Source: Hepsetus odoe (Eukaryota > Chordata > Actinopteri > Characiformes > Hepsetidae). Taken from it: a stretch of 64,000 nt of DNA. The number at the start of each line of letters is the position of its first letter. Positions within the stretch are counted from its first letter, which is position 1. Shown in pieces: positions 22,358-33,198 of this stretch. The translations under genes and the position numbers were made by a program. The notes below the pieces were generated by a model, which searched no databases, was not told the DNA's origin, and saw only the letters and a program-made list of their open reading frames with translations. Where the stretch lies: positions 23,365,361 through 23,429,360 of the forward strand of contig CM029380.1 in assembly GCA_017165825.1 (NCBI GenBank), read 5' to 3'.

Positions 22358-23141
22358 TCAGATCTTTCAGACCTACCTTTGATACGAATCAAATCTCATT
22401 TTAATCTCATTAAGGCTCAAATATTGAAAAATTAGATCCTGAATGTTTCATGTCCTATTTGCATTAGTCAGCAGAGGTAAGATACGTTCATACAACTTTG
22501 GAGCAGTTCTCCAAAAAGCTGAAAAAATGTGCACGTATTTATTATTTCTTTGTGAAAAAAAAGCCAGAAACGCAGACTCGGACTCTCATGAACGTCAGTA
22601 AGTAGTAAATGTGTTAAATGTGTGCGAATACATTCCGAGCAATAGAGTAACTCTAATAGTTAATAACTGATTATGAACAACATGTGGGACTTCTCCAGGC
22701 TCTTCCCTCGCTCCTGAAGACGTCAGCCTTGGTAAAGCACAAATTAGATTTCTCTTCTCTTTAACCTCATCTCTACATGAGTGACCTTGCTAGCCAAAGA
22801 GAGGAGTGAGGAAAAATAATGAACGCATGTGGAATATATGAATAAATTAACGGGCCTGGCGTTCACATTTTTCCTGCCGCTCTGAAGCCGCCTTTAATTT
22901 CCCATCTGAAGGGGTTTCGCGGGAGAACGGGGACGATTCTGCAGGGAGCCGCTGACCCCTGTGTTAAAGTCAGGCGTGTGGCGAGAATGATAAAGAATGA
23001 AGGAAGAATGAAAAAGGCCTTCTGTTCATTAAGACCACGGCCGCGCTGATGATGAGAAGGGACGGGAAGGTTCGAGTCGGTTCCCCTCCGGGTGTCCCCT
23101 CTTGTTGCCTAGTGAGGCCTTTGGGTTTGTGATTTGTGAAG
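22358..23141. other. unique non-coding stretch
   Basis: No repeat seen. The block 22840-23060 is GC-rich and non-repetitive (cctgccgctctgaagccgcc), possibly constrained, but nothing indicates an exon. Confidence 0.45.
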
Positions 23142-23250
23142 CTCAGGAGTCTCCGTGGATGATGATGCTTGCTGATGATATTGTGATCTGCAATGAGTGT
23201 AGGGGGCAGCTGGAGGAGAACCTGGAGAGATGGAGATCTGCAAGTTTAAA
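23142..23250 (+). pseudogene. LINE-R fragment carrying the RT catalytic motif
   Basis: Translation gives ESPWMMMLADDIVICNECRG, then QLEENLERWRSA. LADDIVIC corresponds to the (Y/F)ADD active-site motif of the reverse transcriptase, the same block seen at the 5' limit of the 50755-51515 fragment. Only about 110 bp remain, with no 3' end. Confidence 0.75.
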
Positions 23251-24325
23251 TACTTGCTCAAAAGTTCAGAGTAACGTCAAAAGTTCACTTTCACACTTTC
23301 CAAAAAATACAGTTACTGGGGTGAGACCTGTTGCATCACTAAGAATCTCTCCAGTATCTTCAGTCCGGGATCATAATCTCACCATGTCCCACTGCAGGCA
23401 CATTTTTTAAGGTGGACTTTAAGGTGCGTCCCATCCTGACTCCACATTTCTTAAATCTTTAGAAATAGATTTAAAAAGCATTTTAATGAGGCAGCAAGTG
23501 TTTATTTAATTAGAAAAACACTAATGTAAATTAACACAAAAATCTAAATATGCAATTAGATTCAGTTAGCAGCTATTAAATGCAATTAATCTACTATCTG
23601 GATGATTTTTACTATTTTGAACACATTCATTTAATGATTTAATGCATTATTTTTTGAGCTGGAAGCTGGAAAACCGTGTGACGGTGCATCAAGGAGAAAC
23701 CTGGAACTAAACCTGTTCTTAAAACCAACCCACAAGGTATGAACTACCTAACGCCTGGCTACGTATTACTAGATCTGTCATTATATGAATATATTCTGAT
23801 GAACTGTACTACTGGAATAAGTTACATGATCTTTTTCCAGGGTATACCATTTTAATGCAGTATGATAAAGTACCTTCTGCACAGAAATGCTAATTTAGTA
23901 TCAGTTACAGCCAGAATATGGGGATGTCATTACACGGCAAGAGTACATTTCTGCACAAAAAGCTTGTATGTCCCACTTCCACTACTGCAGCAGCGCTGTT
24001 ATCTATAGGGTTTGCAGTTTTACGGTAGCCCCAAGCAAATCTGCAGAAGTATAGCAGCTGCACATGGACATTTGTAGCTTATAACTGCTTATATCCCCCT
24101 TCAGGTAAGCTTTACTCAGCCGTTCGGTGAAGATTTGTGACATTTTGTTCATGCCGGAGTTGATCAAATGCAGCTGCTGTGAAATACAGGACGGTTGTTG
24201 AGCCAGTAGTTCCTTCATTTCGGAAGGGACTCTTAAATGTGGTGCTACAGTTCATGAACTACGCTCCCATTTAACATGACGACCAGCCGTCCCTGCTGAT
24301 GGCTCACGCTGAATGTGTTGCTCCT
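23251..24325. other. unique AT-rich stretch
   Basis: Nothing recognised beyond the LINE scrap on its left. Confidence 0.5.
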
Positions 24326-24450
24326 CCGTGCAGCAGTGGGGAGCCATATCCAACGCCCAGGGAGCAGTGATGGAGACAGTACCTTGCTCAAGGGTAACCC
24401 AGGGCAACCGCCTGGTCTGTGATTAGAACCCACGACCTTCCGATCCTGGG
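24326..24450 (-). mobile_element. SINE-A, middle part
   Basis: It spans ccgtgcagcagtgggg to cgaccttccgatcctggg. Both the extreme head and the actttc tail are missing. Confidence 0.85.
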
Positions 24451-24621
24451 ACAGAATGCCTTAATGTCATATATAAAGAACAGTGCCAAAATGCTTCCCA
24501 TTCTGGATGCACTTTCACACAGTGGCACATGAGGCAGGACGTCCCAACCACTGCCAGGTCAGGACAGCACGTAATATTATAAAATTACTGTACTTTTTAC
24601 TTTTCTCATCAACATTTCTCT

Positions 24622-24701
24622 GCACTCACAGAAAGAAGATCCTGGGTTTGATTCCCAGGTGGGGCAGTCCTGGGTCTTTCTATGTAGAGTGAACATGTTC
24701 T

Positions 24702-24747
<46 letters not shown>

Positions 24748-24933
24748 CCTCTGGTTTCCTCCCACCGTCCCAAGACCTGCTTGTCAGGTGGACTGGAGAA
24801 GCTAAACTGGCCATAGCTGTGAGTGTGAGTGTGTCTGCCCTGCAACTGGTGACCTGTCCAGGGTGTGTCCCCGCCTTTTACCCTGTGAGAGCTGGAACTC
24901 CAGCACACCCCGACAAGCGGCTCAGAAAACGAC
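24622..24933 (+). mobile_element. SINE-B, near full length, with internal (GT)n expansion
   Basis: The B-box-like gggtttgattccc leads to catgttctcctc, a tg array, tttcctcccaccgtcccaag, gaagctaaactggcc, gacctgtccagggtgtgtccc and finally cgacaagcggctcag. The tg array (24706-24745) has expanded from the naturally tg-rich part of the SINE. Confidence 0.85.
24706..24745 (+). repeat. (GT)n microsatellite inside SINE-B
   Basis: About 20 perfect gt units, where SINE-B copies normally have only a few. Confidence 0.95.
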
Positions 24934-25716
24934 TGAGAAATTTGATGTTAGATTACTTCATGCTGGAGTTGATGCATGTAAGGAATATGAATGACCAGCA
25001 TCTAAAATAAGCAAAGTCATCCAATAGTCATGCTCATCCTGCTGCCAGCTGTTGGACACTGGGGTTCATGTATTTTTATGTGCTCGACTCTCCCTGAACG
25101 ATGTGAAATCGGTGGGATAACCCATTACTCCAATGCGTATATGTACTAATGTGAGTTCATGAAGAATGAAGCGAGGAGGCAGAGCGCCGGAATTCACCCT
25201 CCGAACAAATGCAGAAATGGAGAAATGGAGGCTCGGTCACAGCGCGGGGCTTATTAACATACAAGACAGGAGATGTAAAGTGACTATGTCCCCCGCGGTA
25301 TAAATATTTTAATTCTAAATGAGCACACTGGCAGATGGCGGTGGTGGAGAGCTGGTACCGGAGTACTGTGGCCCTCTTTGATTATTTAAGTGTTTGGCAT
25401 AAGCTGCCACTGCCTGCTCTTCATCCTTATTACCTTCATGCTGCTGATCCACCTAAAGCGTTTCTATATGGAGCTCATAAACCAAAAGGCCCAGCGGTGC
25501 TTGTACATCTGTCCAGCACTCCGACGTACACCAGCCCTTTCTTAAAGGAAGCATCCATCCCATCAGAAGCCTCAGCCATATCGAATCTTGAGCTGAGCAG
25601 ATTTTGTGTATGATGGCAGGTGGTGGATTATTGTCTGCAGCGAAACATTGGTTCTGCTCATCACGTGTTCTTTTACTTTTCCTTTTAGCATGCATGGCAA
25701 ATAAGACACAAAGCCC
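24934..25716. other. unique non-coding stretch
   Basis: No gene or repeat recognised. The plus-strand frame 25335-25613 shows no domain. Confidence 0.5.
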
Positions 25717-25784
<68 letters not shown>

Positions 25785-25834
25785 AGAGAGAGAGAGAGCG
25801 AGAGAAAGAGAGAGAGGGAGATAGAGAGAGAGAT
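25717..25834 (+). repeat. (AT)n followed by (GA)n array
   Basis: About 13 at units (25717-25742) pass directly into about 90 bp of ga-rich sequence with a few c and t interruptions. Confidence 0.95.
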
Positions 25835-25980
25835 CAAACTCTGGCCCAGACAGCTGCGAACAGTTGTGAATATGGAAGTTCTCTGCAGTGCATCGTCAAG
25901 GTAAAAGCACACTTCGTCTATTTTTCGTGCTCCTGAACCATCTACAATTAAAATTAATGTAAAGTTTAAAACATTAAAAT

Positions 25981-26020
25981 TCCCAGACCAGTAGGTTACC
26001 CTGAGGATCCCTTGCACAAG
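25981..26020 (+). mobile_element. SINE-A, left piece of an interrupted copy
   Basis: It runs tcccagaccagtaggttacc to cttgcacaagg. The next expected words, accatcactgctcc and gatatggct, appear only at 26250-26270, after an inserted minus-strand SINE-A. Confidence 0.75.
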
Positions 26021-26246
26021 GTGAAGTGAAAGTGAAAGTGACTGCTTGCCATCTTGAAACACAGAACACAGTGATCCACGACAAAAACGCATCCTCAGTA
26101 TTACTTGAAGCCATATCCTGCACCCAGGGAGCAGTGATGGGGATGGTACCTTGCTCAAGGGTACCTCGGGGCAACCTGCTGGTCTGGGATTTGAACCCAT
26201 GATCCTGGGGCCTAGTCCTTAAACACAAGACCAAGGCTCCCCCCCC
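26021..26246 (-). mobile_element. SINE-A, full length, inserted in SINE-A
   Basis: Tail (gaagtgaaagtgaaagtgac), body and B box (gggatttgaacccatg) are complete. The head is decayed, ending in a run of c (ggctcccccccc). Confidence 0.85.
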
Positions 26247-26281
26247 ATACCATCACTGCTCCTTGATATGGCTTCCCACTG
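26247..26281 (+). mobile_element. SINE-A, right piece of the interrupted copy
   Basis: The words ataccatcactgctcc and gatatggcttccc continue the body of the 25981 copy. Confidence 0.65.
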
Positions 26282-27264
26282 ATACACATTAAGCAAAGAC
26301 CTTTCAGAAATCTTCAGGTTTTGTACCTGATGGCCAAATTTTCAAAGCTCCATAAATAATAGTTCCTCCATTTCCTCGTTAGTTTACTGAACTGGACCCC
26401 AGCACCATGCTTCCACTCGAGTGGAAGTGGATTCAAATCGTGACACTATGCTGACAAGCACACGAGCAGCTACCAGTCATTATACCACCAGGGAACAGCT
26501 CCAGAACTCCCTCCACCACAAGCTGGAGCTGACAAATGCTGCCGTGATCTGCTCGTGACATCCCTTATGCTGCACGAGAGAGTGTGTTAAGACTGCCTGG
26601 AGGGCGAGGACTGCACGTTCCTCTCCATCCATCCAGACTACTGGGAGGGGGAGGGGGGGGTCTCTTACCCCTGCAATTCACATGAGGATTAAAACCCTTC
26701 CATTTGTGTTGGATCCCATCAGCGTCAGGTCCGACATGGATCCCTTTCAACTGGATGGGCCCCATTTAGGATTATGTAACGTACAAATGTGCAGGCTTGT
26801 TCGGAAGACAAGACTGCGTGGGCGCGTGGCTGTAACAGCACTTATTCATTATGATTTGATGTTTAAAGCCATAGTTTGGTGTCTGAAGGTTGCTCCAACA
26901 AACGAAAAAGACAAAACTGCAAACATTACATAGACTGGCTAATGCTTCCAAAACTGGTTTTTGCACCGCGATGCAGAGCAGAGCACGCAGAGGCAGCCGG
27001 CCAACTAACTACTGGATGTCTCGGGGTGGAGGCTGAGTTTTGAACAGCAGACAGGCCTCGACAGATTTTGGTTTATTTTTCACCGTATTTTACTGATTTG
27101 GATGAACATAGATTGAGACATTTTGCAAGAATGTTCCTCCATGCCTGGGGGATCAGCTTCAGCACCTCCTGGATCTGGTAAAGAGGAATTTATTTTGCCA
27201 ACTCGTTCAGTGAAGAATGACCACAGAATTGTGATTTTTGGTGCAGCAGAAGTTTCAAAGGACG
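26282..27264. other. unique non-coding stretch with G-rich run
   Basis: gggaggggga followed by gggggggg at 26643-26660 could form a G-quadruplex. No gene is seen. Confidence 0.5.
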
Positions 27265-27590
27265 GACGGAGACGGAGGTGTGAGAGTTAAAGATGGACAG
27301 TATAAGGAATGAATATATTAAAGGGACAGCTCCGCTTGGAAAGGTGGAGACGAAGTTAGAGGAGCAAGGTTGCGTTGGTTTGGAAATGTCCAGAGGAGAG
27401 ACGAGGCGCATATCAGGAGGAGGGTGTTGAAGATAGAGCTGCAAGAGGAGAAGAGGAAGGATGTTGACGGACGTGGTGAGAGAGGACATGCTCCATCCTT
27501 TGAAGGAGGAAGATGCAGAGGACCGGAAGAAATGGAAGAAATCCGCTGTGGCGTCCCCTAAACAGGAGCAGACAAAGGAGAAGAAGCAGT
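27265..27590 (+). pseudogene. LINE-R fragment, 3' end
   Basis: Translation yields RWFGNVQRRDEAHIRRRVLK and an EEDAED-like word in a broken frame. The 3' UTR (ccgctgtggcgtcccctaaa) ends in gagaagaagcag. It is 5'-truncated and a 40 bp segment upstream of kgtapl-coding sequence is disrupted. Confidence 0.75.
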
Positions 27591-27602
27591 AGAATTAAGA
27601 AA

Positions 27603-27665
<63 letters not shown>
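27603..27665 (+). repeat. (CTAT)n microsatellite near LINE-R 3' end
   Basis: Almost 16 perfect ctat units lie 12 bp after the LINE-R tail. Confidence 0.95.
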
Positions 27666-28829
27666 GAGTCTGAAAAAGAGAATCTTGGATCTTGAGTGAA
27701 TAAATCTGAGCATGAGCTTCAGCTGACAAATCGCTGTGATGTTTTTACCAGCGTTCCCGAGGGTGCCAATAATTATGAAGGTGAAATGTGGGTTATAAAA
27801 GGCATCGTGGCAGCCGGAGATTCAGGCGGCAGCTCAGTTCCACAGTCAGCGTGAGGCTCGCGAAGCTCTGATGAAGTTATTGTTGCTCACAGCTCAGATC
27901 ATGCAACAAACACCGGGCCTCGCCTCGACTCTCCTAACGCAGGCTGCCGGGCCTCCGGCCGGAGATGAAAAGGTGTAATAGCGATGCATCGGTCAAGGTC
28001 AGCAGGGAAGGAGAAGCGTTTTAATCTGCTGACCAATTAGGAAGGAGGCATTCTTTCTCGCAGCCTTTATCACTACGCCATCCAGCTCAGAACTTTAATA
28101 CCCTTCCTGTTTTCTCCAGACTTCAGCCACTTATTTTAGCACCGAGCAAAGCTGCAACAGCCAAACAGGAGGCGGCTGAGAAAGGAGGTAAGAGGTGCTC
28201 TCTAATCCGCCGCTTCATCATCTCTGCACAATCTCCAGCGCCATCCTGCTCATGTACATTTGAATTATCTCCCCTCGCAGGAGCATTTTGTCTTGGATTG
28301 CTGGCAGTGTAATTTCATCTAATTAAAGATAAGGCGCCGTCCCAGCTATTCCTTTTTGCTAAGTGATAAGCGAGACGGCGATAACCTGAGGAATAGTGTT
28401 CCTCCTCATACCACTTTGTGCAGAAAACATAAAAGGATCTCAGGTCGAGTCAAAAGATTTTTCCCCCTCCTTTAATTAATGCACTGCAGGGATGGAATAT
28501 GTTCACAGAAAAGAGAATCAAGCAGGAAATTACTTGATTTTACTCCACTTTGTAAATAAGTAGGAATGTATGCATTACATGATGGTATCGCCTCTCAGAT
28601 CTCATGCTTTACAGCTCATCAAATGCTGGACAAATTGGACCAATTAAACTCTGCTGAATGCAGCTTGTCCTTGATGTCTATGCGTGGAAGCTAACAGCGC
28701 AGTTTAAAACAATACAAACTCGTGGCTGTAGAGTCACCGAGACCAGATATCTCCAAGAATATTAAGCCAACGAAACGTCGCACAGCATTAAACACAGCTG
28801 TAGTCCAAAGGCTGGGCTTTTACCAAGAC
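27666..28829. other. unique stretch, candidate constrained non-coding DNA
   Basis: Free of recognised repeats for 1.1 kb, with mixed GC. It contains homeodomain-like ctaattaaag (28319-28328) beside gataagg and gataagcg words. No exon structure is visible. Conservation cannot be judged from one sequence. Confidence 0.3.
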
Positions 28830-29050
28830 AAGTGAAAGTGAAAGTGACACGGTGAAACACGGCACAGCACACGGTGAACAGAATGCAGCGTCTGCTTTTA
28901 ACCCAAACACACACGTGCAGCAGAGGGCAGTCATACCCAGGGAGCAGTGATGGGGATGGTACCTCGCTCAAGGATACCTGAGGGTAACTGGTCTGGGATT
29001 GGAACCCGTGACCTTCTGATCCTGGGGCTGAGTACCTAACCACTGGCCCC
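28830..29050 (-). mobile_element. SINE-A, first of a same-strand pair
   Basis: From the tail aagtgaaagtgaaagtgac to the head ctaaccactggcccc, nearly complete. It abuts a second minus-strand copy without spacer. Confidence 0.9.
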
Positions 29051-29229
29051 GTTATCTGCATTTAACCCATACACACATGTGCAGCAGGGGGCAGCTTTAT
29101 CCAGCACCTGGGAGCCATGATGGGAACGGTACCTTGCTCAAGGGTACCTTAAGGCAACCTTCTGATCAAAGCTCACAACCTTCTGATCCTGGGGCCTAGT
29201 CCCTAAACACTAGAGCACCACCGTCGCAC
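29051..29229 (-). mobile_element. SINE-A, second of the pair, tail missing
   Basis: It begins at ctgcatttaaccc, so the tail third is absent, and ends at the head agagcaccaccgtcgcac. The pair could be a tandem insertion or a dimeric retroposon. Confidence 0.85.
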
Positions 29230-29245
29230 TCATCTGTCCTATAAC

Positions 29246-29284
29246 AGCAACAACAACAACAACAACAATAATAATAATAATAAT
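29246..29284 (+). repeat. (CAA)n then (AAT)n
   Basis: Two adjoining trinucleotide runs just beyond the SINE pair. Confidence 0.9.
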
Positions 29285-31844
29285 TTTACACTCAAATAAC
29301 ATCTCATTTTGTTATGTAGAAACATCTAAAAGTAAATAAAAATTGTTAGAATTTGAATTAAACTTTGGGTTGGAAAGGAATGGCAACTGCAGCTCATCGA
29401 GATTTCTATCCTGAGGTCTCGGTGAAGCTGCCCAGGAGGTGGCCGGTTTGTGGGTGGAGCTACTTTCCCCTTATTTATGTCAGTCGCAAAGCAGGTGCAG
29501 CTTCTTATTGAAAGTAGCTCCCGGTGTGGAGGAACCCACGCTGGAGCTTGAAAACAGGAGATGGAGGTGAGAGAGGAAGTGAAAGCAGACAGGAGAGCAG
29601 AAGAGCTGAAAAGCCACTTTAACTCGGGTTCGGGTGTCCTTTCTGTCAGAAGGAGGACTTCGAGATGTTATGTGGAATAGTTATTCTGAATTTTACATTA
29701 GGAATCGTATTTCTAACTTCAGCTACAGTTCAGCACAAAAGCGCTTTCTGCTCCTTCCATTTTCAGAATGGACTCCTTACTTTTAGTAAGTTTAATAGAA
29801 CACATTTGAGTTAAATCCTATTTTTATCTTCCATCACCTTCCCAACATCCAGACCATTTCAGCCTAAACGGACACAAACACACTGAGAAGACGTCCCTCT
29901 GTGTGTCCGTCGGTGCAGGACAGACGGAAGGAGACGTAAGAGAGAAGACAGGCAGAGTGGATGGTGGAGAAAAGGCGTGTGTCGAGTGCGATGTCTGTGA
30001 TGGATGCATTCTAACTGTCCCTGCCCTCCATGTCTCCAATGTCTCCAGCTTCTTAATGGATGTTTTTACGACATCTGCAACTTCTGTGATTGGACCTGAA
30101 GTGCCCTCAGTAAAACCAGCATGTGATCCAGATGTGATTTTGGAGCTTATGGCAGCTAGCATGGTGACTATTTGCAATATTGGTCCATTGTCCATTTTTT
30201 ATCATCATGTTGTCATTTGCCATGGTTGTCATCTCAGCAGACGTTCATTAGGGAGAGGTTGAGGCGTGAGAATGGACTGCATGCTATTAAACCGCATTAC
30301 AACTTTCATGGTTCATGAAGCCATCTAATTATAAATAAAATCCATGTCATTTTCCAGTAATTGATGCCTCTTGCTTGACTTATAGTCCCGCTAATGAGCT
30401 GAAGCCACCCGCCTGAACTTCAGCAACTGCTTCATTCAGGTGCCTCCGGCGTGTGCTATGAGATGCCGAGGCAACCACCCTGGAGTTTACGAGATCCTGT
30501 CTTTGTTTGCAAGATTGCATAACCACGGTGGACCGAGGTATGAAAAGATGAAGTGAGATGAAAGAGAAGACATGAAAGAGGCCTTGCTAAGGCAAACCAC
30601 CATCCCATAACCTGCCCTTCTAACGGCTGACAACTGTTAAAGCCTTGATGTTTCAAAAAATATGTTTCTTTTCACAAAGCTGTAAGACATGGCGGTGGAT
30701 CGTAGGCGTCACAAGGTATGAAGTGTGATAGTTTACACAAACTGCCTTGGCGCAATCTGATCTTCCGCTCTTCAACCCATTTGGATCAGGCAGTGCCCTG
30801 TGATTGGCTCACACGGACTACGTACATTTCTCTTTGATATCAAACCAACTCATAGAGAGCTTCATGAATATGCACATGAACGATATCCATCATGGACTTC
30901 ATTTACCAATTTTCATAATAATGTGGGGACAGAATTAACCTCTGAGACTCACTAATTGGTTCTCCAACAGTGGTCGAGCACAAATGGGTCGTGATTTTTT
31001 AACTCATTCGCGCCACACTAAATGGGTTCGACTGAGACCAAACGATGCTCAGCCACGTCTAAAACCTTGCCCGTACCAGCAGCGACTGAGTGAAATGCTT
31101 GTGTCTGCAGAGACAGTGGCACTGCAAATTCCCTGGATGTCTCACAGAAGAGGGTTGACGTCATTGCTTAGCAACTAGACTGCTAAGGAGCCTGGAAGGT
31201 TGGTCTATGAGCATGTGGATGTGTGTGTGTGTTGGTGTGTGTGTGTTGCGGGGGGGATAAATTAGGAGCATTCCTTTAGAGCATGAATAAAACATGATCC
31301 AAAGATGCCCGTGAATTATTGAGGAGGCAGTAACAAGCTGGGGTAGTTGAGGGGTTTTCAAAAGCAAAAAAATAAATAAATAAAGGGTGAGAGCTCCAGA
31401 AGGCAGAAGGCTTGGGATTAGGAGGCATTAGGTCGTCTTCAGTGACATTGGTTTGCGGTAAATTCTGGGAAAAGTACATTCGTTTAAAAAAAAAGCTATA
31501 ATATACATGTAAAGTCACGTGAGGAAGGGGATTGTGTCCATGTTGTGACAGTAGGTGTATGTTTACTTCAGGGACTTATGCAAATGCAAAGGGAGTAGAG
31601 TCAAAAAGACAGGAGTGTGGTTTCTGAAGTGGGCCGAGTACCGGTCCCTGAGGCACACCTCAGGCCAGAGTGCTAAGTCACACAAGAGTGTCATGTGATT
31701 TTTTTCAGACACTTAATTAACGGTGACCTCCAATAATAGCAGCTGTGATTTACATGCTCACTGGTGGCGAAATTAAAGCCTCCACTGGGGACCTGCATTA
31801 CTTAAAGCTCTGAGGTGCCAGAGACAGATGTCTGGGAGGAGTCT
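29285..31844. other. long unique non-coding stretch
   Basis: No transposon family recognised in 2.5 kb. Overlapping frames on both strands at 29824-30262 show no domain. A small gt-rich patch lies at 31218-31246. Confidence 0.45.
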
Positions 31845-31974
31845 GGAGCTTTTATATCCATCCATCCATTTTCTGCCGCTTGTCCCAAACGGGGCCGCGG
31901 GGGTGCTGGAGTCAAACCCAGCGCACACAGGGCGCGGACGGGGGACGCACCCTGGACAGGTCGGAGCTTTTATA
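31845..31974 (-). mobile_element. 5'-truncated SINE-B tail with perfect 12 bp target-site duplications
   Basis: The word ggagcttttata occurs at 31845-31856 and again at 31963-31974. The 106 bp between them is only the SINE-B 3' end: on the minus strand it starts gacctgtccagggtgcgtcc and ends cgcttg-complement plus a tggatgga tail. Short length, truncation and duplication are the signature of LINE-mediated retroposition. Confidence 0.85.
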
Positions 31975-32239
31975 AGAAGGACAAAAAATAAACTGAGGCC
32001 AGAGACATTCTGAGACTTTTGCAGCAAGACGGTTGGGGGAAAAGTGCCAGGGTTTTGAGTGTGTTATCAAAAGACCAGTTCCCAAAAATATGCATTTGAT
32101 TTGTTCAGGCCTAATATTTAGATGAAGAGCTGAACCAGTTGTGTCTGGTTGGTGATTAAAGTGATTAAAGGGAGGACGTTTATAATTTTACAAAAGAAAA
32201 ATTGTAATCCAGTTGAGTTTTAAGTGGCAATTTGTGCTT

Positions 32240-32990
32240 CTATGCATGATACTACCACCACCATGTTTCCCAGATGGTGAACTGCTTTCTTTTTCTCCAG
32301 ACATGACACATAAATCAAGAAGATCTACTTTGATCTCATATGTCCATAATTTCTCATCAGCCTTCTGCTTTGTCCATGTGACCTTCAGCTAACTGTCCAC
32401 GGGCAGCGCTGATCTGTTTAGACAGAAGAGATGTTCTCCTTGCAAACCTTGGCAGTGGTGGCCTAGAAGTTAGGGAGTTAGCCCCAGGATGAAAAGGTCA
32501 TGGGTCACAGACCGGTATGTTGCCCTGAGGTATCCTTGAGCAAGGTACCGTTCCCATCACTGCCCCACCCTGGGTGCTTTCAATAGCTGCCCCCTGCTAC
32601 ACGGTGTGTGTGGGTTAATTGCAGAGGTGTAGCTTTGTTGAGGTTCACGCTGTGCTGTGTTTCACAATGACAAGAATAGTCACTTTCACTTTCATGTGCA
32701 TCACTGTGGTCTAGTTTCCTCCTGGAGGTGGACTGGTAAACTTTAGAGTCTGCCAATGTGAGAGTTGCTTGTAATTCATCCTTGGTTATTTTTGTTCGTG
32801 GTCTTAACAGGCTGTTGGGATTTTTGTTGGTTGGCCACTCCTGGGGAAGTCCACAGTAGTCGTGAATCTTCTTTCTTCTTTGGTTTAAACTTTAGCCCTT
32901 TTTCCAGTATCATCAAATGCTCTTTTCTTCCAAGCTCTTCAGAAAACCTTTACACACTTCCACAAACATTTGCTGTGAAGATCAGGTTTT
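32240..32990 (-). pseudogene. Tc1-like transposase pseudogene, split by a SINE-A
   Basis: On the minus strand the order is N to C. TVDFPRSGQPTKI (about 32857-32820) matches the helix-turn-helix region of Tc1-type transposases, and GKHGGGSIM (32271-32245) is the conserved block ahead of the second catalytic Asp. The frame is destroyed by stops and indels, and 244 bp of SINE-A sit in between. No terminal inverted repeats were located. Confidence 0.7.
32451..32694 (+). mobile_element. SINE-A inside the Tc1 pseudogene
   Basis: Head (ggcagtggtggcctagaagtta), body (gagcaaggtaccgttccc) and tail (cactttcactttca) are present. The B box is damaged by a deletion (catgggtcacagacc). Confidence 0.9.
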
Positions 32991-33035
32991 AAACCGTATC
33001 TTAAATAAAACAGGAAATCCGTTAGGATTAGGAAT

Positions 33036-33198
33036 CCATTTATCCGGAGCGACTTCCAGTCCTTAATTACAGGGGTAGTCATCCTGGAGCAACGTAGGGT
33101 TAAGGGTTTTGTTCAGGACAACCAATGGTGGTGATGCTGGAGATGCATTTTGGGAGGTCCACAGATGAGTGTCCTATCACTAGACCACCACCACCACC
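33036..33198 (-). mobile_element. SINE-C, decayed
   Basis: catttatccggagcgacttcc, acaggggtagtc, gtagggttaagggtt and the head actagaccaccaccacc are present. The B-box region is deleted. Confidence 0.8.

Noticed and set aside
29824..30262. Overlapping 119- and 123-codon frames on both strands
   Set aside because: A faint resemblance of the minus frame to a LINE ORF1 coiled region (repeated Leu/Ile near its start) was too weak to support.
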